Shown: positions 23,605 to 34,782, counted from the stretch's first letter. The stretch: DNA of 64,000 nt from Phascolarctos cinereus (GCF_002099425.1 NW_018344037.1:5200001-5264000); one strand, 5' to 3'. A program made the numbers and translations. Notes: generated from the sequence alone by a model not told the origin.

Positions 23605-24538
23605 TTCAGTCATTTCGGTGGTGTCTGACTCTTTGTGAGTTTACTTGGGGTTTTCTTGGCAAAGATACTGAAGTAGTTTGCCATTTTCTTCTCCAGCTCA
23701 TTTTATAAAAGAGAAAACTGAGGTAAACAGGGCTAAGCAACTTGCACAGGATCACATACCTAGTATGTGTCTGAGGTCAGATTTGAACTGAGGAAGAAAA
23801 ATCTTCCTGATTCTGATGGAAATAGGATCTGAACCCCTAAAAGGAAAAGACCATGTCTTTGAGATGTGAATCTCAAAAAAAGAAAATCTCTGGACTTTTC
23901 CCGAATCTCTGGCATTTGCCTAAGTCTGTGATCCACTCAACTGGCCTTCTATCATGGCTATGCCAGATATCCCAATTCTGTACTGTCACCTCCTGTGCCC
24001 CTGGCCACTTCCCCCTCTTAATCCTTTCTAGACTCCACTCTCCCTTGGCCACATGGTCCAGGTCCCTGGCATTCTGTTGATCTCAGCTTACCGGCCACTC
24101 CCATCCGATCCTCCTTAGACCGCTTCTCCAGTCACCCCAGACTACTTGGCCATTTTAGGATCCCTCCCATAGTCTTTCTGTATGTAAGATTCATCTTGTC
24201 TCCATTAAGGTGCTCACATTCTTAAAATCTAGGCAAATGTTCAGATTCCCTAAGAGTCTAGCCAAGGGCTCAGATTCTTAAGATCTGGCACACTTGCATT
24301 AGTGACACAAATGCTTAGATTCCTTAAGATTCTGGCCAATATGGTGGATTCTTTAAATCTCATCCACCCCGATCAATGTTCTAGTAAACCTTGTCTTTGG
24401 TTGAAAGAAGGCTTGGGTCAAATTCATTCTGGCAGGATCTTTGTGTTGTGATTTTGGGGTCCTAGCACCCCTAAACCTCTAAACCTCAACAATTCCAAGC
24501 CCAGTGCTCTAGCAATTGCACCATGTAATTGCCCCCTC
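23605..24538 (-). repeat. Composite SINE split by a solo LTR
   Basis: The RTE-like part is at 23605-23813 ('ggtgtctgactctttgtgag', 'ttttcttggcaaagatactg'). The tRNA-like head resumes at 24492-24538 ('cccagtgctctagcaattgc'). The LTR at 23814-24491 lies between them, and the short word 'attc' is present on both sides, so the SINE was in place before the LTR arrived. Confidence 0.8.
23814..24491 (+). mobile_element. Solo LTR of an endogenous retrovirus, copy 1
   Basis: A 678-bp TG...CA unit starts at 'tgatggaaatagg' and ends at 'acctctaaacctcaaca'. It is flanked by the 4-bp duplication ATTC, a length typical of gammaretrovirus-like (ERV1) elements. A polyadenylation-type region ('gttctagtaaaccttgtctt') lies about 100 bp before the end. 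The left-centre has short imperfect tandem units with 'ttaagatctgg'-like words. A second member of the family is at 47713-48329. This is a fossil with no internal coding region left, as expected from LTR-LTR recombination. Confidence 0.8.
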
Positions 24539-24614
24539 CTAAATTAGACAATGAATGTATTCTTGTTACCAGGGCAACACGAGCCAACAAATTGTTCTGG
24601 CAAAGGCCTTCAGT

Positions 24615-25035
24615 AGGTTTACATTATATAATGTATGTAGCATACCATAGCATAGCCGAATATACTATGGTAGAGTATAATACAGCCTTGTACAGAATAG
24701 TATAGTATAACATAATTATAGTGAAGTAGCATTTAGTTTAGAGTAGTATAGAGTTACATAAAGTATAGAATAATGCAATAGACTAGAGTATTACCTAATA
24801 CAATGTAATATAGTGTAGTATAGTAGAATACTGTTGAGTAATACACATTATGGGCATAGTGTATACTATATAGTGTAATGGTATGATATAGGAATAATGT
24901 ATAATAGCATATAACATGGTATGTTATAGTACAGTAGAGTAGAATATAGTTTAGTAGTAATAGAGTGGAGTGGAGTACAGTGTAGGAGCATACAACATAG
25001 CGTTTTGTAGTATCATATAATAGTATTGTTTTACT
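24615..25035. repeat. Degenerate TAGTA-type tandem array
   Basis: About 400 bp built from variants of TAGTA, TAGAG, TAGAA and TATAG with roughly 5-bp periodicity. C is very rare on this strand. No repeat unit is conserved enough to give long perfect runs, so the array is old. It has no coding capacity. Confidence 0.75.
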
Positions 25036-25436
25036 TAAAGGTTTTGGAGCATATTTATCAATCAGTTGGATGCAAACTCACATGTACCTTTATTTTCTAA
25101 TAGATAAATCACTAACTATTCTTTTGCAGAGGGGGGAAGGTTGTCTTTTAAGGGGGGAGAAGAGTGAGAGAATGATAATTTAGAGCTTATGAAATAACTT
25201 CAAATATTTAAAAGTGTATGTTTGAAATTGTAATGCCACTTTTTCCTACTCATTTTTAGAAGACAAAACAAAAGATTTAATTCTTACTCCATTCTTGTCT
25301 CACTGTTTCTCTGATGCTTATTCCCATCTGTGTTATAAAATATATGAAGAATTTTGTGGTAGTATTTCATTGGGATGACATTTTTCTTTTCTAAAATATT
25401 AAAGACAAAATGTCATATGTATCTACTATTTATGTT
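25036..25436. other. Unassigned DNA
   Basis: AT-rich sequence with a G-rich patch at 25130-25165. No gene or repeat recognised. Confidence 0.5.
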
Positions 25437-25680
25437 CCTGGGCAGCTTGGTGGCAAGGTGGATAAAGCTCTGGGCCTGGAATAAGGAAGACCTGAGTTCA
25501 TATGTGGACTCAAACACTGGACAATTCACTTAATACTGTTTACCTCAATTTTCTCATCTATAAAATGAGCAGAAGTAGGAAATGGCAAAGCATTCTAGTA
25601 TCTTTGTCAAGAAAATCTCAAATGGGGTGACAAAGAATAGAACACAAAGGAAATGACTAAACAACAGCAAAAACTATTAT
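25437..25680 (+). repeat. Composite SINE: tRNA head + RTE-like tail
   Basis: The head is 'gggcagcttggtggcaaggt', followed by 'cctgagttcat', the 'cctcaattttctcatctata' core, 'aatggcaaagcattctagta' and the 'caaatggggtgacaaagaat' section, ending in 'aacaacagcaaaaac'. This is the full layout of the family in the plus orientation. Confidence 0.85.
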
Positions 25681-26428
25681 GTGCATTATTTTATCAATCA
25701 ACCAATCAATAAACTTTATCCTACTCTGTTCATAAATTTCCTCAACTTCTATCTATTCAAGGGTGAATTTTTTATGGCCAGGCCACCTGTAGCCCAACAT
25801 TTACAGGTTCCAAGAAGCATTTCAGGCCATGACTACTATTGAGAATAATACTAAAATAGAAACACCTTCAACCTGCAATGGAAAGTAAATAGGCCCCTGT
25901 TTGCTATGAATTTGGAAACCCTTGAGCTGGAAGGCTTAGAAGCTAGGAAGCATATGAGCCAGCCAGGCCAACAATTTCTATTTGCTATTTCCATAAATGT
26001 CATGACAAAATTTCTGGCAAGTTTTACTGAGGGCACAATGTAGAAATAACACTACATTTGAGAGACAAAAGAATTTCATGAGAAAACAACTTTCATATTT
26101 TTTAGACAACTATACATTTTTCCAAAAAAGTCCTCCTAGTTTGCTCTCATGCTGACCCTTGCCTTGCCAATGACTCTTTTTTCAAAATGTCTGTGGCAGT
26201 GATGCTAACTCAAGCAGGCCCTGACAATCTGGAAAGGCTTCAAGTACAAATCTGTCAGAAGGCTGACCACATGGTGAAGAAATTTTTGGCCACAGCAATC
26301 AGGATGACTCTTTACTAAGGTGTGGAGGTTATGGTTTGCATTGGTTAAAAAAGATCCACATGAATGAAATAATCTTTTGAGGGATATAGGATTTATCATA
26401 CATTTGCACACTATTTTACTTAAAGAGA
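25681..26428. other. Unassigned DNA
   Basis: No repeat recognised. The minus-strand frame 25851-26036 (61 residues) has no feature that supports a gene. Confidence 0.5.
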
Positions 26429-26518
26429 TCTTAGTGTATATATATATATATATAGTATGTATGTATGTTATACACACACACATATATATATATATACATA
26501 CACACATACATATGTTTC
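26429..26518. repeat. (TA)n / (CA)n microsatellite
   Basis: TA, TG and CA dinucleotide runs. They create the spurious cysteine/isoleucine/tyrosine-rich frame on the minus strand (26205-26507). Confidence 0.9.
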
Positions 26519-26569
26519 TTTAATATAAATTCACTGTAAGTATATATAGTTTCTTTTAAATTTAATCCT

Positions 26570-26640
26570 ACAATGCCTAGTATAATGTTTGGTGTATAGT
26601 AGGTAGTTAAACATATTTATTAACTGAATGATTGTTTTTA
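26570..26640 (+). repeat. L2/MIR 3' end fragment
   Basis: Contains 'tgtatagtaggtagttaaac' and 'tttattaactgaatgattg', matching the common '...cacatagtaggtgcttaataaatg...' end of L2 and MIR elements. Confidence 0.5.
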
Positions 26641-26944
26641 AAAGACTACAATGCAACTAATTATGTTTATCCTCTGACCACCTCATTTTTTTGTGACACA
26701 ACACTATTTTTTGTGAGATCTGTTTTAGATATTGAAATTTGTTAATATCCTTGTCATAAGAATACTTAAAAGTGATGTTGTAATTAGCAAAATGTTGTAC
26801 CTTAATCAAGTGAAGTTTAATAGAAAGAGAAAGGTAAATACAAAGGAGAGGGAAAGGAAAATCAGGGAAGTCGTCAAAGAAGAGCTGATGTTTGATTTAG
26901 GTTTTAAAGGATGGGTTGTAATCCATAAGGAGAACAGCAAAAAG

Positions 26945-27070
26945 CAGGCCATCCCATGAATCAACTAACAAGTGTTTATTAAACGTCTATTATGTGCCAA
27001 CCATTGTGTTAGTCACTAGGGCTACAGGGAATGAAACAATCCCTACTGTAAAACAAAGCCTGCTATGGGG
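26945..27070 (+). repeat. Ancient mammalian repeat module
   Basis: Contains 'agtgtttattaaacgtctat', 'tatgtgccaaccattgtgtt' and 'acaatccctactgt'. Same module as 10356, 35447 and 36025. A G10 run followed by (AAAC)n adjoins it at 27066-27105. Confidence 0.55.
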
Positions 27071-27397
27071 GGGGGGAACAAACAAACAAACGAACAAACA
27101 AAAAGTTGTCATTGGGGGACTGCAAGTTCTCTAATGAGGACATGGGTGTTTAGATCCAGAGTTTGAAATTAATTAGCAAAGCATCACAAAGCCCTTAAAT
27201 CTCTTCTAAAAAAGCAGTCGTTTAAACATATCTATACATTCAGGACAAAGATTAATCCCGAGGGCTGTAGAATAAAGGGAGTTAAATATACAGCAGTGTA
27301 GAGCAGGTAGAGAGAATAGAAGTCAGAAAATCTTTTAAGAGCTCTCCAACTCTGAATTCAGCTTTATTTATGAATTTCTAATCACCTCTTTCTTGGG

Positions 27398-27615
27398 CAG
27401 CCAGCTGGCCAAGTAAGTAGAGCACCAGGCCTGGAGTCAGGAAGACTCATCTTCCTGAGTTCGATGATGGCCTTGCACACTTGCTAGCTCTGTGACCCTG
27501 GGCAAGTCACTTCGCCTTGTATACCTCAGTTTCCTCATCTGCAAAATAAGCTGGAAAGGGCAAACAGAGATACCTCAGGAGTCAGACCTGACTAAAACAA
27601 CTGACAAACAATAGT
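27398..27615 (+). repeat. Composite SINE: tRNA head + RTE-like tail
   Basis: The head is 'gagcaccaggcctggagtca', the core 'ctctgtgaccctgggcaagt', the join 'cctcagtttcctcatctgca' and the end 'gtcagacctgactaaaacaa'. It is shorter than the 25437 copy in the central RTE-like part. Confidence 0.85.
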
Positions 27616-28980
27616 TGCCTTTTCTAACCAATATCCACATTTCCACATTAATTGCCATCCTGGTTGTCACTCCTCGACTATGTTTCCCCAGGCTTCAAAA
27701 TTTTCTGCCAGCTTGGTCTAGTTCCTAGACTTAGCCTCTTTCTAGGACAATCTAGAACCCTACACTGACCAATAGTATTTATTGGCTGGTAACAAAATGG
27801 TTACCCAGGGATATTACAAATTTTGCAATGAGAAATTGTCAGTGAAGCCTTCCTAGCAACATTTCACAAAAATGTTTACAAGAATAGCAGAGTTTCAGGA
27901 TGTTATCCTTTCTGTTTCTTCTCTGAACTTATGTAATCCCTAAAGAATTTGTGTCAGCGGTAATTCCCAAGGCAACATAATAAGAATGCATCAGAATTTG
28001 AAAGGTTTAAATTTCAGAGCTGACACTCCACTCCTAGCAGCCCAATTCGAACAAACCCTGACCTTAAGCCTCTTTGAAGCAACACTGAGTGCTCATTTTA
28101 TTTTTAGGCACACAACCTAAATTCCTTCCAGCTTCTGGGTATTATCAGAGCTTCATTCTACTGGGAGATAACCTCACTGCTGTGTGCCTGCTTTGAGCTT
28201 TGAATATAACAGGATCCATGGGTAATGACTCTCATGACCTTTCCAAATTCTAGTTAAATGATATTGCTGTACAGTAAAGTGTATGGGCAGCTGTTGCTTT
28301 AGGGATATCCTTAATCTCACACCAACACTTCCAAGCAGGAGTGAGGATCAGAAAAATAATGCACTTATATCAAACAAAAAATCTAGCTGCCACAAAGCAA
28401 ATCTGTCTCATTAAAGAGCTGCCGCTATACACTTAATGAGAATAGGCAAAACAGAGCCCCAAAGGGATATTTGATGTTATTTCTAAATTTTTTTTTACTA
28501 TAGAAAATCATTAAGATTATTTTCTTAAAATATAAAAAAATGTAATGAAATGTGTGTCTCAGGTTAGGTCATTAATATATCCAGTCCTTACGTATGTAAA
28601 CCTATTAAAATTTCCCTTTCTTGCATTTTAGGTAATTATTGTCCTTTCCACAATAAAGTTTTGATGTTACATTTTTGTTATTATATCTCTAGTCCAAACT
28701 ATTTGAAATAAGGACACTTCTGAACAGCATCTGGCCTGTAGAAGGGTCAGAATCATAGAGAAGTAAAATAAAAATTATATAAATCTATTTTTTAAGGAGA
28801 CACTACTTAGGTTGTTCATCAAATTAAAAGAAAAAACTCTGGAGAATTCATGATCACAGCAGCAGCTAGCTACAAGAGCTCAAATTCTCCTCAGAGAGCC
28901 TTGCACATGTCAATGTTTCACAACCTTTACCCCTATAATTTCATCAGTAATAACAAGAACAACATTAATAATAATGGTGA
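27616..28980. other. Repeat-free unassigned tract, possible conserved noncoding DNA at 27980-28560
   Basis: No interspersed repeat is recognisable for about 1.3 kb, which is unusual in this window. The part around 28340-28470 has balanced composition and homeodomain-type core words ('cattaaagagc', 'cttaatgag'). No open frame stands out. Regulatory function is only a guess from the lack of repeats. Confidence 0.35.
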
Positions 28981-28984
28981 TGGT

Positions 28985-29168
28985 AATGATGATGAAGATG
29001 ATAATTAGCATTTATATAGTACCTACTATGTGCCAGGCACTGTACTAAATGCTCTACAAATACCTCATTTTGTTCTTTCAAACCTTCCTGGGAAGTAGGT
29101 GCTAGTATCATCCCCATTTTACAGTACAGGAAACTGAAGCAAACATGCTCAATTTCACTTGCCTGAAC
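28985..29168 (-). repeat. MIR3/THER2-like CORE-SINE
   Basis: The plus strand reads 'agcatttatatagtacctac', 'tatgtgccaggcactgtact', 'ccccattttacagtacagga', the typical reversed layout of this old family. The microsatellite at 29190-29222 follows. Confidence 0.7.
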
Positions 29169-29255
29169 TATTGTGATAGCTTCCATTTTGTGTGTGTGTG
29201 CATGCACATGCGTGTGTGTGCATATTCCTAACACATAGAACAGGGCCTTATTTTA

Positions 29256-29510
29256 TTGTTGTTGAGTTGTTTTTCATTTGTGTCTGATTCTTCATGGCCC
29301 CATCTGGGATTTTCTTGGCAAAGATACCAGTTTGCCATTTCCTTCTCCAGCTCATTTTACAGATGAAGAAACAGAAGTAAACAGGAGGCAGTGATTTGCC
29401 CAGGGTCACAAAGCTAGTAAGTGTCTGAGGTTTGATTTGAACTCAGAAAGATGAGTCTACCTGACTCCAGGCCCAGCACTCTATGCACTATGGCGCCACC
29501 TAGCCGCCGT
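29256..29510 (-). repeat. Composite SINE: tRNA head + RTE-like tail (well preserved)
   Basis: The minus strand starts with a tRNA-like head ('ggcggctaggtggcgccata' at 29508 leftward) and ends in (AAC)n. The plus strand shows 'ttttcttggcaaagatacca', 'ctccagctcattttacagat' and 'gcccagggtcacaaagctag'. This is the clearest full copy in the window and a good reference for the family. Confidence 0.9.
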
Positions 29511-29689
29511 GTTCATTGGAATTTCTTTGTAAACTGAACTGAAATGAATGTTGTCCCATTTCCCAGCGTTAGCCTTTTTAATTCTACAGGTTGTTCTAGT
29601 CCTTTACTCCTGGGGTAGCAAAACAAAAAGACCAAGGGATCTTATATCTGATGTGGGTGGATACAGAAAAGAATTACACTTTCCCAATG

Positions 29690-29940
29690 TGATTATGTGT
29701 AACTTGCTTGTCTCTCTGAGCCTCAGTTTCTTCATCTATAAAATAGGGATAATAATATTTGCCTATGTGAGGGAAAGTTAGCCTTAAAGTACTCTGTAAA
29801 TGAGAGATATCATTATCATGCTATTCTGACATAAACTTCACAACTTGAGCTTCTTGATAGTCTCATTCATCTTTATGTCACTGAAAAATCTAGCACGGGG
29901 CTTGCATATTAATGAGGCATTAAATATTTATTTTTACATA
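29690..29940 (+). repeat. MIR-like SINE followed by L2-type 3' end
   Basis: 29690-29830 shows 'ctgagcctcagtttcttcat' and 'ctataaaatagggataataa'. 29850-29940 shows 'tctttatgtcactgaaaaat' and 'gaggcattaaatatttattt', similar to the '...cctagcacagtgcct...ttaataaatg' L2 end. Two old fragments side by side. Confidence 0.6.
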
Positions 29941-29991
29941 GTTTCAACGTCTCCATTTATAACAAATATTCTTGGCAATCCTCTTGAAACA

Positions 29992-29993
<2 letters not shown>

Positions 29994-30030
<37 letters not shown>
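29994..30030. repeat. (GT)n microsatellite
   Basis: About 17 GT units ending in 'gttgtgttt'. Confidence 0.95.
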
Positions 30031-30711
30031 GTGTTTAATCAGCCTTTAATACAGAAACTTACCTAAAAACTTTTTTCAGATATAAATAAAACATATCTAC
30101 TTGTTTCTCTTTTTGTCACTCTTTTCTACTCCCACAAAGCCACTAGAAAATTGATGAAATAATATTTGCCTTCAGAGAAACCATTTTGCTTTTCCCCTAT
30201 TAGGTTTCATTCCTTGCTGTGTTCTCTGATCTCACATACTATAGATTCCTCCAAGCTTTCAAGATGTGAAAGGAATGTCCAATGCTACCATGGAATGGAT
30301 ACTAATAGCTTAGATTATACCTGAGATTGTAGGAACAAGCAGTGACCATTATGTAGTAAAACATAGACCTCTCCTTCTTCCATTGGAAATCTACTTTCCT
30401 ACTGAACCCAAAGTAATATTGTAATCAGTAAGAAAGTTAGTTGGAATATAGATCCCTATTTCTTGCCTATTTCAGCAGTTACTCAGATTTTTTTAAAGAG
30501 TTACAAAAAAAAAAATTAAAACAAGAATAATTGCAATAATGAGTCCAAAACTGAACGTGCACACAAATCTTGCCAGAGAGAAGTATTATTAGGGTATTTT
30601 CTGCTAATTTCTTTAATTTTAACTTTATTTTATATTAGCACAGTCTATGCACAATCTGCCTCAAAAAGAACTAAAAGAAAACAGGTTTTTAAGAAGAGAA
30701 ACAGATTAACA
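30031..30711. other. Unassigned AT-rich DNA
   Basis: No gene or repeat recognised. Confidence 0.5.
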
Positions 30712-31898
30712 GGATTCCCGGAACACGATGGAGGGTCAGAAAATTCCAGGCTCTCAAGATTTTCTCCCACAAAAGAGATGGAATAGCACCTCAGGGTGAA
30801 TATTGAGCAGTAAAAATAAGTAGCAGTACAGGATTCCTCCTGGGACAATCTGAGAAGAGCTGAAGGAAAAGTCCCAGGACAAGGTTTGGTCTGTGTAAAG
30901 AGTAACCACCTCCAAGCTAGTTTCTAGGTCCACTTAAACAAGAAGTGGCAAGCCCTGGGGTTAGCAGGGTTGGGAAGCTGCTTAGAAGGCACGTTTAACC
31001 CCAGGACAGTAAGTGGTGTTGGGCATCTGAGCCAGGGAAGATCGAGGGAACCTCTGCTGACAAGGAACGCCAGACCCAGCTGCACTGCAGAGAGTGGTGG
31101 GGGTGAGAAGGAACTCGCACTTGCCTTGTGAGCGCAAGAGCAGTGGGGCGGGGACTTCACTGACTATGGACATTTACAGGAGGCTGGAGGTCTTGGTTCC
31201 AGTTCCAAGCCAAAGGGGAAAACTGAAGGAGGATCTAAGGCTAGAGACATCTTCCCCCATGCCCTAGGACTAGAAGTGATTACAAAAACTAAGCTACTAC
31301 AATTTTTTTTTTAAATGCAAAGGCAAAGGAGAGAAAAAAATCAACCAGAGACAGTTAATATGGGAATAGCAAAGACCAGGGTTCAGCTTCAAAGGAAGAT
31401 ACTGAAGCAACAAAATCCTCTTCTATCCCAAAGAACAACATCAAATGATCACCTGCTCAAAAAGAATTCGTAGAAGAACTTAACACAACTTTAAAAATCA
31501 AATGAGAGAGATTAAGGAAAAAACTAAAATAATAACAAGAACAACAACAACCCAAGAAAAACAAGATTATGAAAAGAAAACCAAACAATTAGAAAAGGAG
31601 ATCTAGAATCTTAAGGAAGAAAATGACTCCTTGGAAATCAGAATTGGGAAAGGGGAAGCCAGCAAAGTTATAAAAGACCAAGAAATAATAAAACAAAATA
31701 TAAACAATGAAAAACTAGAAAAGAATGTGAAACATTTCATAAGAAAAAACAATTGATCTGGAGAACAGATCAAGAAGAGAAAACATAAGAATAAGAGGAC
31801 TACCTGAAAGCTATGATTAAAAAAAGAGTCTTGATACAATAATACAAGAAATAATTAAAGAAAATTATCCTGAAGCATTAGAACAAGAGGGGAGAGTT
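30712..31898 (+). mobile_element. L1 5' half: GC-rich 5'UTR and part of ORF1
   Basis: 30712-31310 is a GC-richer L1 5'UTR of another subfamily than the copy at 10656. ORF1 words follow: coiled coil near 31590-31700, then the conserved 'LENRSRRENIRIRGLPES' block (about 31757-31812) and 'IIQEIIKENYPEALE' (31840-31885). The similarity stops near 31898, so the C-terminal third of ORF1, all of ORF2 and the 3'UTR are missing. Several stops interrupt the frame (for example at 31755 and 31818). Confidence 0.75.
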
Positions 31899-32160
31899 GT
31901 GACTGAACTTATGACTTTCAAAAAATTAACTCTGTAAAGGCCAAAAGGAAAGCACCATGTTAATCATAGAGACAATTATCTTACCCCTGAGCTAATTACT
32001 GTAACAGTGTATCACAAATATAAACTAAATCTCTCCAAACAACAAAAAACCTTAAACATCCTAGAAATTAAATTAGACAAAAAATACCTACTCTTGTTCC
32101 TAAGGGAACTGACATAGTAATTAATAGCAAAACTAGTTGGTAATATAAGATATTATAAAA
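31899..32160. other. Unassigned DNA
   Basis: AT-rich interval between the truncated L1 and the next SINE. Nothing recognised. Confidence 0.5.
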
Positions 32161-32162
32161 AT

Positions 32163-32404
32163 ATTTAGTGTTGTTTCAGTCAAGTCTGATTCTTCATGAT
32201 GTCAGGGTTTTTCGGGGGAAACATATTGGAATGGTCTGTCATTTTCTTCTCCAGCTCATTTTATAGATGAAAAAACTTTGGCAAAGAAGGTTAAGCGACT
32301 TGCTCAAGGTTACACAGCCAGGACATGTATGAGGCTGGATTTGAACTTAGGCTTTGCTGACTCCAGGCCTGCAGCTCTATCTACTGTACCACCTAGCTTC
32401 CCCA
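32163..32404 (-). repeat. Composite SINE: tRNA head + RTE-like tail
   Basis: The plus strand reads 'cagtcaagtctgattcttca', 'ctccagctcattttatagat', 'ttacacagccaggac' and, at the right end, 'ctactgtaccacctagcttc' (reversed head). Open frames across it (32278-32526) are not genes. Confidence 0.85.
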
Positions 32405-32609
32405 ATAGCAATCTTAGCAAGGGCAAATCATATAAGAACAAGGCCAGTATGAAGTTGCAGATAAATCTCAACTTCAACAAGGGCCTTTCGCAATCCCTCA
32501 TAGCGCTAGTGTGTTCCCTCAGTTGATTATTTCCAATTTATGCTAACGTGTGTTTTATTTGTAAAAAATTGTTTGCATGTAGTCCCCTTTTAGACTATGA
32601 GTTTCTCTT

Positions 32610-33182
32610 ATTTAATTAATCTATTTTTAGTTTTCAACATTCAGTTTCATAAGATTGACTTCTAAATTTTCCCACTCTCTCTACTCTCCCCTCCCCAAGA
32701 TGCTAGGCAATCTGATATAGGCTATATATGTACAATGATATTAAATATATTTCCACTTTAGTCATGTTGTGAAAGAAGAATCAGAACAAAAGAGAAAAAC
32801 TAAAAGAAAGAAAAAATAGGTGAAAACAGTATGCTTCAATCTGCATTCAGACTCCACAGGTCTTTCTCTGGGTGCGGATAGCATTTTCTTTCATGAGTCT
32901 TTTGGAATTGTCTTAGATCATTGCATTGCTAAGAAGAGCTAAATCTATCAAAGTTAGTCATCCTACAATGTGGTTGTTACTGTGTACAATGTTCCGGTTC
33001 TGCTCACTTCATGCAGTATCAGTTCATGTAAATCTTTCCATGTTTTTCTGAAGTTCTATTCAATATTTCTTATGGAACCATAGTATTACATTACATTCAT
33101 ATTACAACTTGTTCAGCCACTCCCTGATTGATGGGCATCACCTCAATATCCAATTCTTGGCCACCACAAAAAGAGCTTTAAT

Positions 33183-33228
<46 letters not shown>

Positions 33229-34430
33229 ATATATACATATACGTGTGTATATATAAAACACATATATACATACAGATATGTGTATGCATACATGCATATA
33301 TACACATATACTTATACATACACACACACACACACACACACATATATATGCATATATATGTGGGTCCTTTTTCCTTTTTTATGATCTCTTTGGGATACAC
33401 ACCTAGTAGTAGAATTGCTGGATCAAAGAGTATACAGTTTTATGGCCCCTTGGATATATTTCCAAATAGTTCTCCAGAATGGTTGGATCAGTTCACAATT
33501 CCACCAACAATGCATTAGTGTTCCAATTTTCCCACATCTTCTCCACATATTGATCATTTTGATGTTTTGCCATGTTAGCCAATCTGATAGGTATATTGTG
33601 GTACCTCAGAGTTGTTTTGATTGCATTTCTGTCATCAATGTGATTTAGAGCATTTTTGTTTCATATGATTATAGATAGCTTTAATTTCTTCATCTGAAAA
33701 CTGCCTGTTCGTATCCTTTGATAATTTATCAATTGGTAAATGACTTGAATTCTTAGAAATTTGATTCAGTTCTCTATGGATTTTAGAAATGAGGCCTTTA
33801 TCACAGACACTGGTCATAAAAATTTTTACTAAGGTTTCTGCTTCTTTTCTAATCTTGGTTTCATTGTTTTTGTTTGTGCAAAAACTTTTTAATTCATTGT
33901 AATCACTGTAATCAAAATCATCCATTTTGCATTTCATAATGTTCTGTTTCTCCTGTTTGGTCAGAATTCTTCTGTTCTCCATAATCTGACAGGTAAACTA
34001 TTCCTTGCTCTCCCAGTTTACTTATAGTATCAGCCTTTACATTTAAATTATGAACCTATTTTGATTTTATTTTGGTATACGGTGTGAGATGTTGGTCTAA
34101 GCCTAGTTTCTGCCATACTCCTTTCCAGTTTTCCCAGCAATTTTTGTCAAATAGTAAGTTCTTATCCCAGAAGCTGGGGTCTTTGGGTTTATCGAATAGT
34201 GGATTATTATAGTCATTGACTACTGTGTCTTGTATACCTAACCTATTCCACTGATCCACCACTCTATTTCTTAGCCAGTACCAAGTAGTTTTAATGATTA
34301 CTGCTTTATTATACAATTTAAGATCTGATATAGCTAGGCCACCTGCCCTTGCATGTTTTTTTTTCATTAATTCCCTTGATATTCTGGATGTTTCGTTCTT
34401 CCAGGTGAATTTTCACAAATGATTTTAAAG
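32610..34430 (-). mobile_element. 5'-truncated L1 (ORF2 C-terminus + 3'UTR)
   Basis: The minus strand covers the end of ORF2, with open pieces at 34056-34367 (TTWYWLRNRVVDQWNRLGIQ), 33635-33982 and 33143-33400, and the 3'UTR down to about 32610. Breaks between these pieces show it is dead. A 175-bp microsatellite sits inside the ORF2 end at 33186-33362. The plus-strand frames at 33109-33648 are antisense shadows. Confidence 0.9.
33186..33362. repeat. (AC)n/(AT)n microsatellite inside L1 ORF2
   Basis: CA runs at 33187-33223 and 33317-33342 are separated by mixed AT/GT sequence. Related L1 copies have only about 20 bp here ('tataaatatttttgtacgtg' at 43625), so the block grew in place from a short TA/CA seed. 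Confidence 0.85.
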
Positions 34431-34780
34431 CTTGTTTCTACTGTTAGCTGCTTAGCTTCTCCGAGATTCTTGTCAGAAACTTGTCTACTAGGCCTCTTAA
34501 AGTTCTGTAATCCTACATACTGCACCATTCGTACATCACTATTCCAGGAATGAATGACTACCAAAGGTCAAAAGGCTATGAAGAATCTTTGTTAACAGAT
34601 TTAATTTCTATTTCAAAGCAAAGATAAAGCAAATGCTTAGGGTGTGGACAAATTATGTGGAATAATGGGAAGTTGGCTTTCAAATTGTTTGCTAAAATTT
34701 TGAGTGAATTATGTTCCTTCCCATTAGGATAATTTTCCTCTCTTGGTTTTCTGGGGAAAAGAATAATGTGAAAGCTATTT
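34431..34780. other. Unassigned DNA between two L1 fragments
   Basis: No repeat recognised. It separates a minus-strand from a plus-strand L1. Confidence 0.5.
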
Positions 34781-34782
34781 TG

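Noticed and set aside
30924-31173. Two Pro/Ser-rich minus-strand frames
   Set aside because: Antisense to a GC-rich L1 5'UTR. The composition explains the open frames.
33109-33518. Open frames of 85-91 residues on both strands
   Set aside because: They cross the microsatellite inside an L1. The minus-strand frame ends in L1 ORF2 remnants and the others are shadows.
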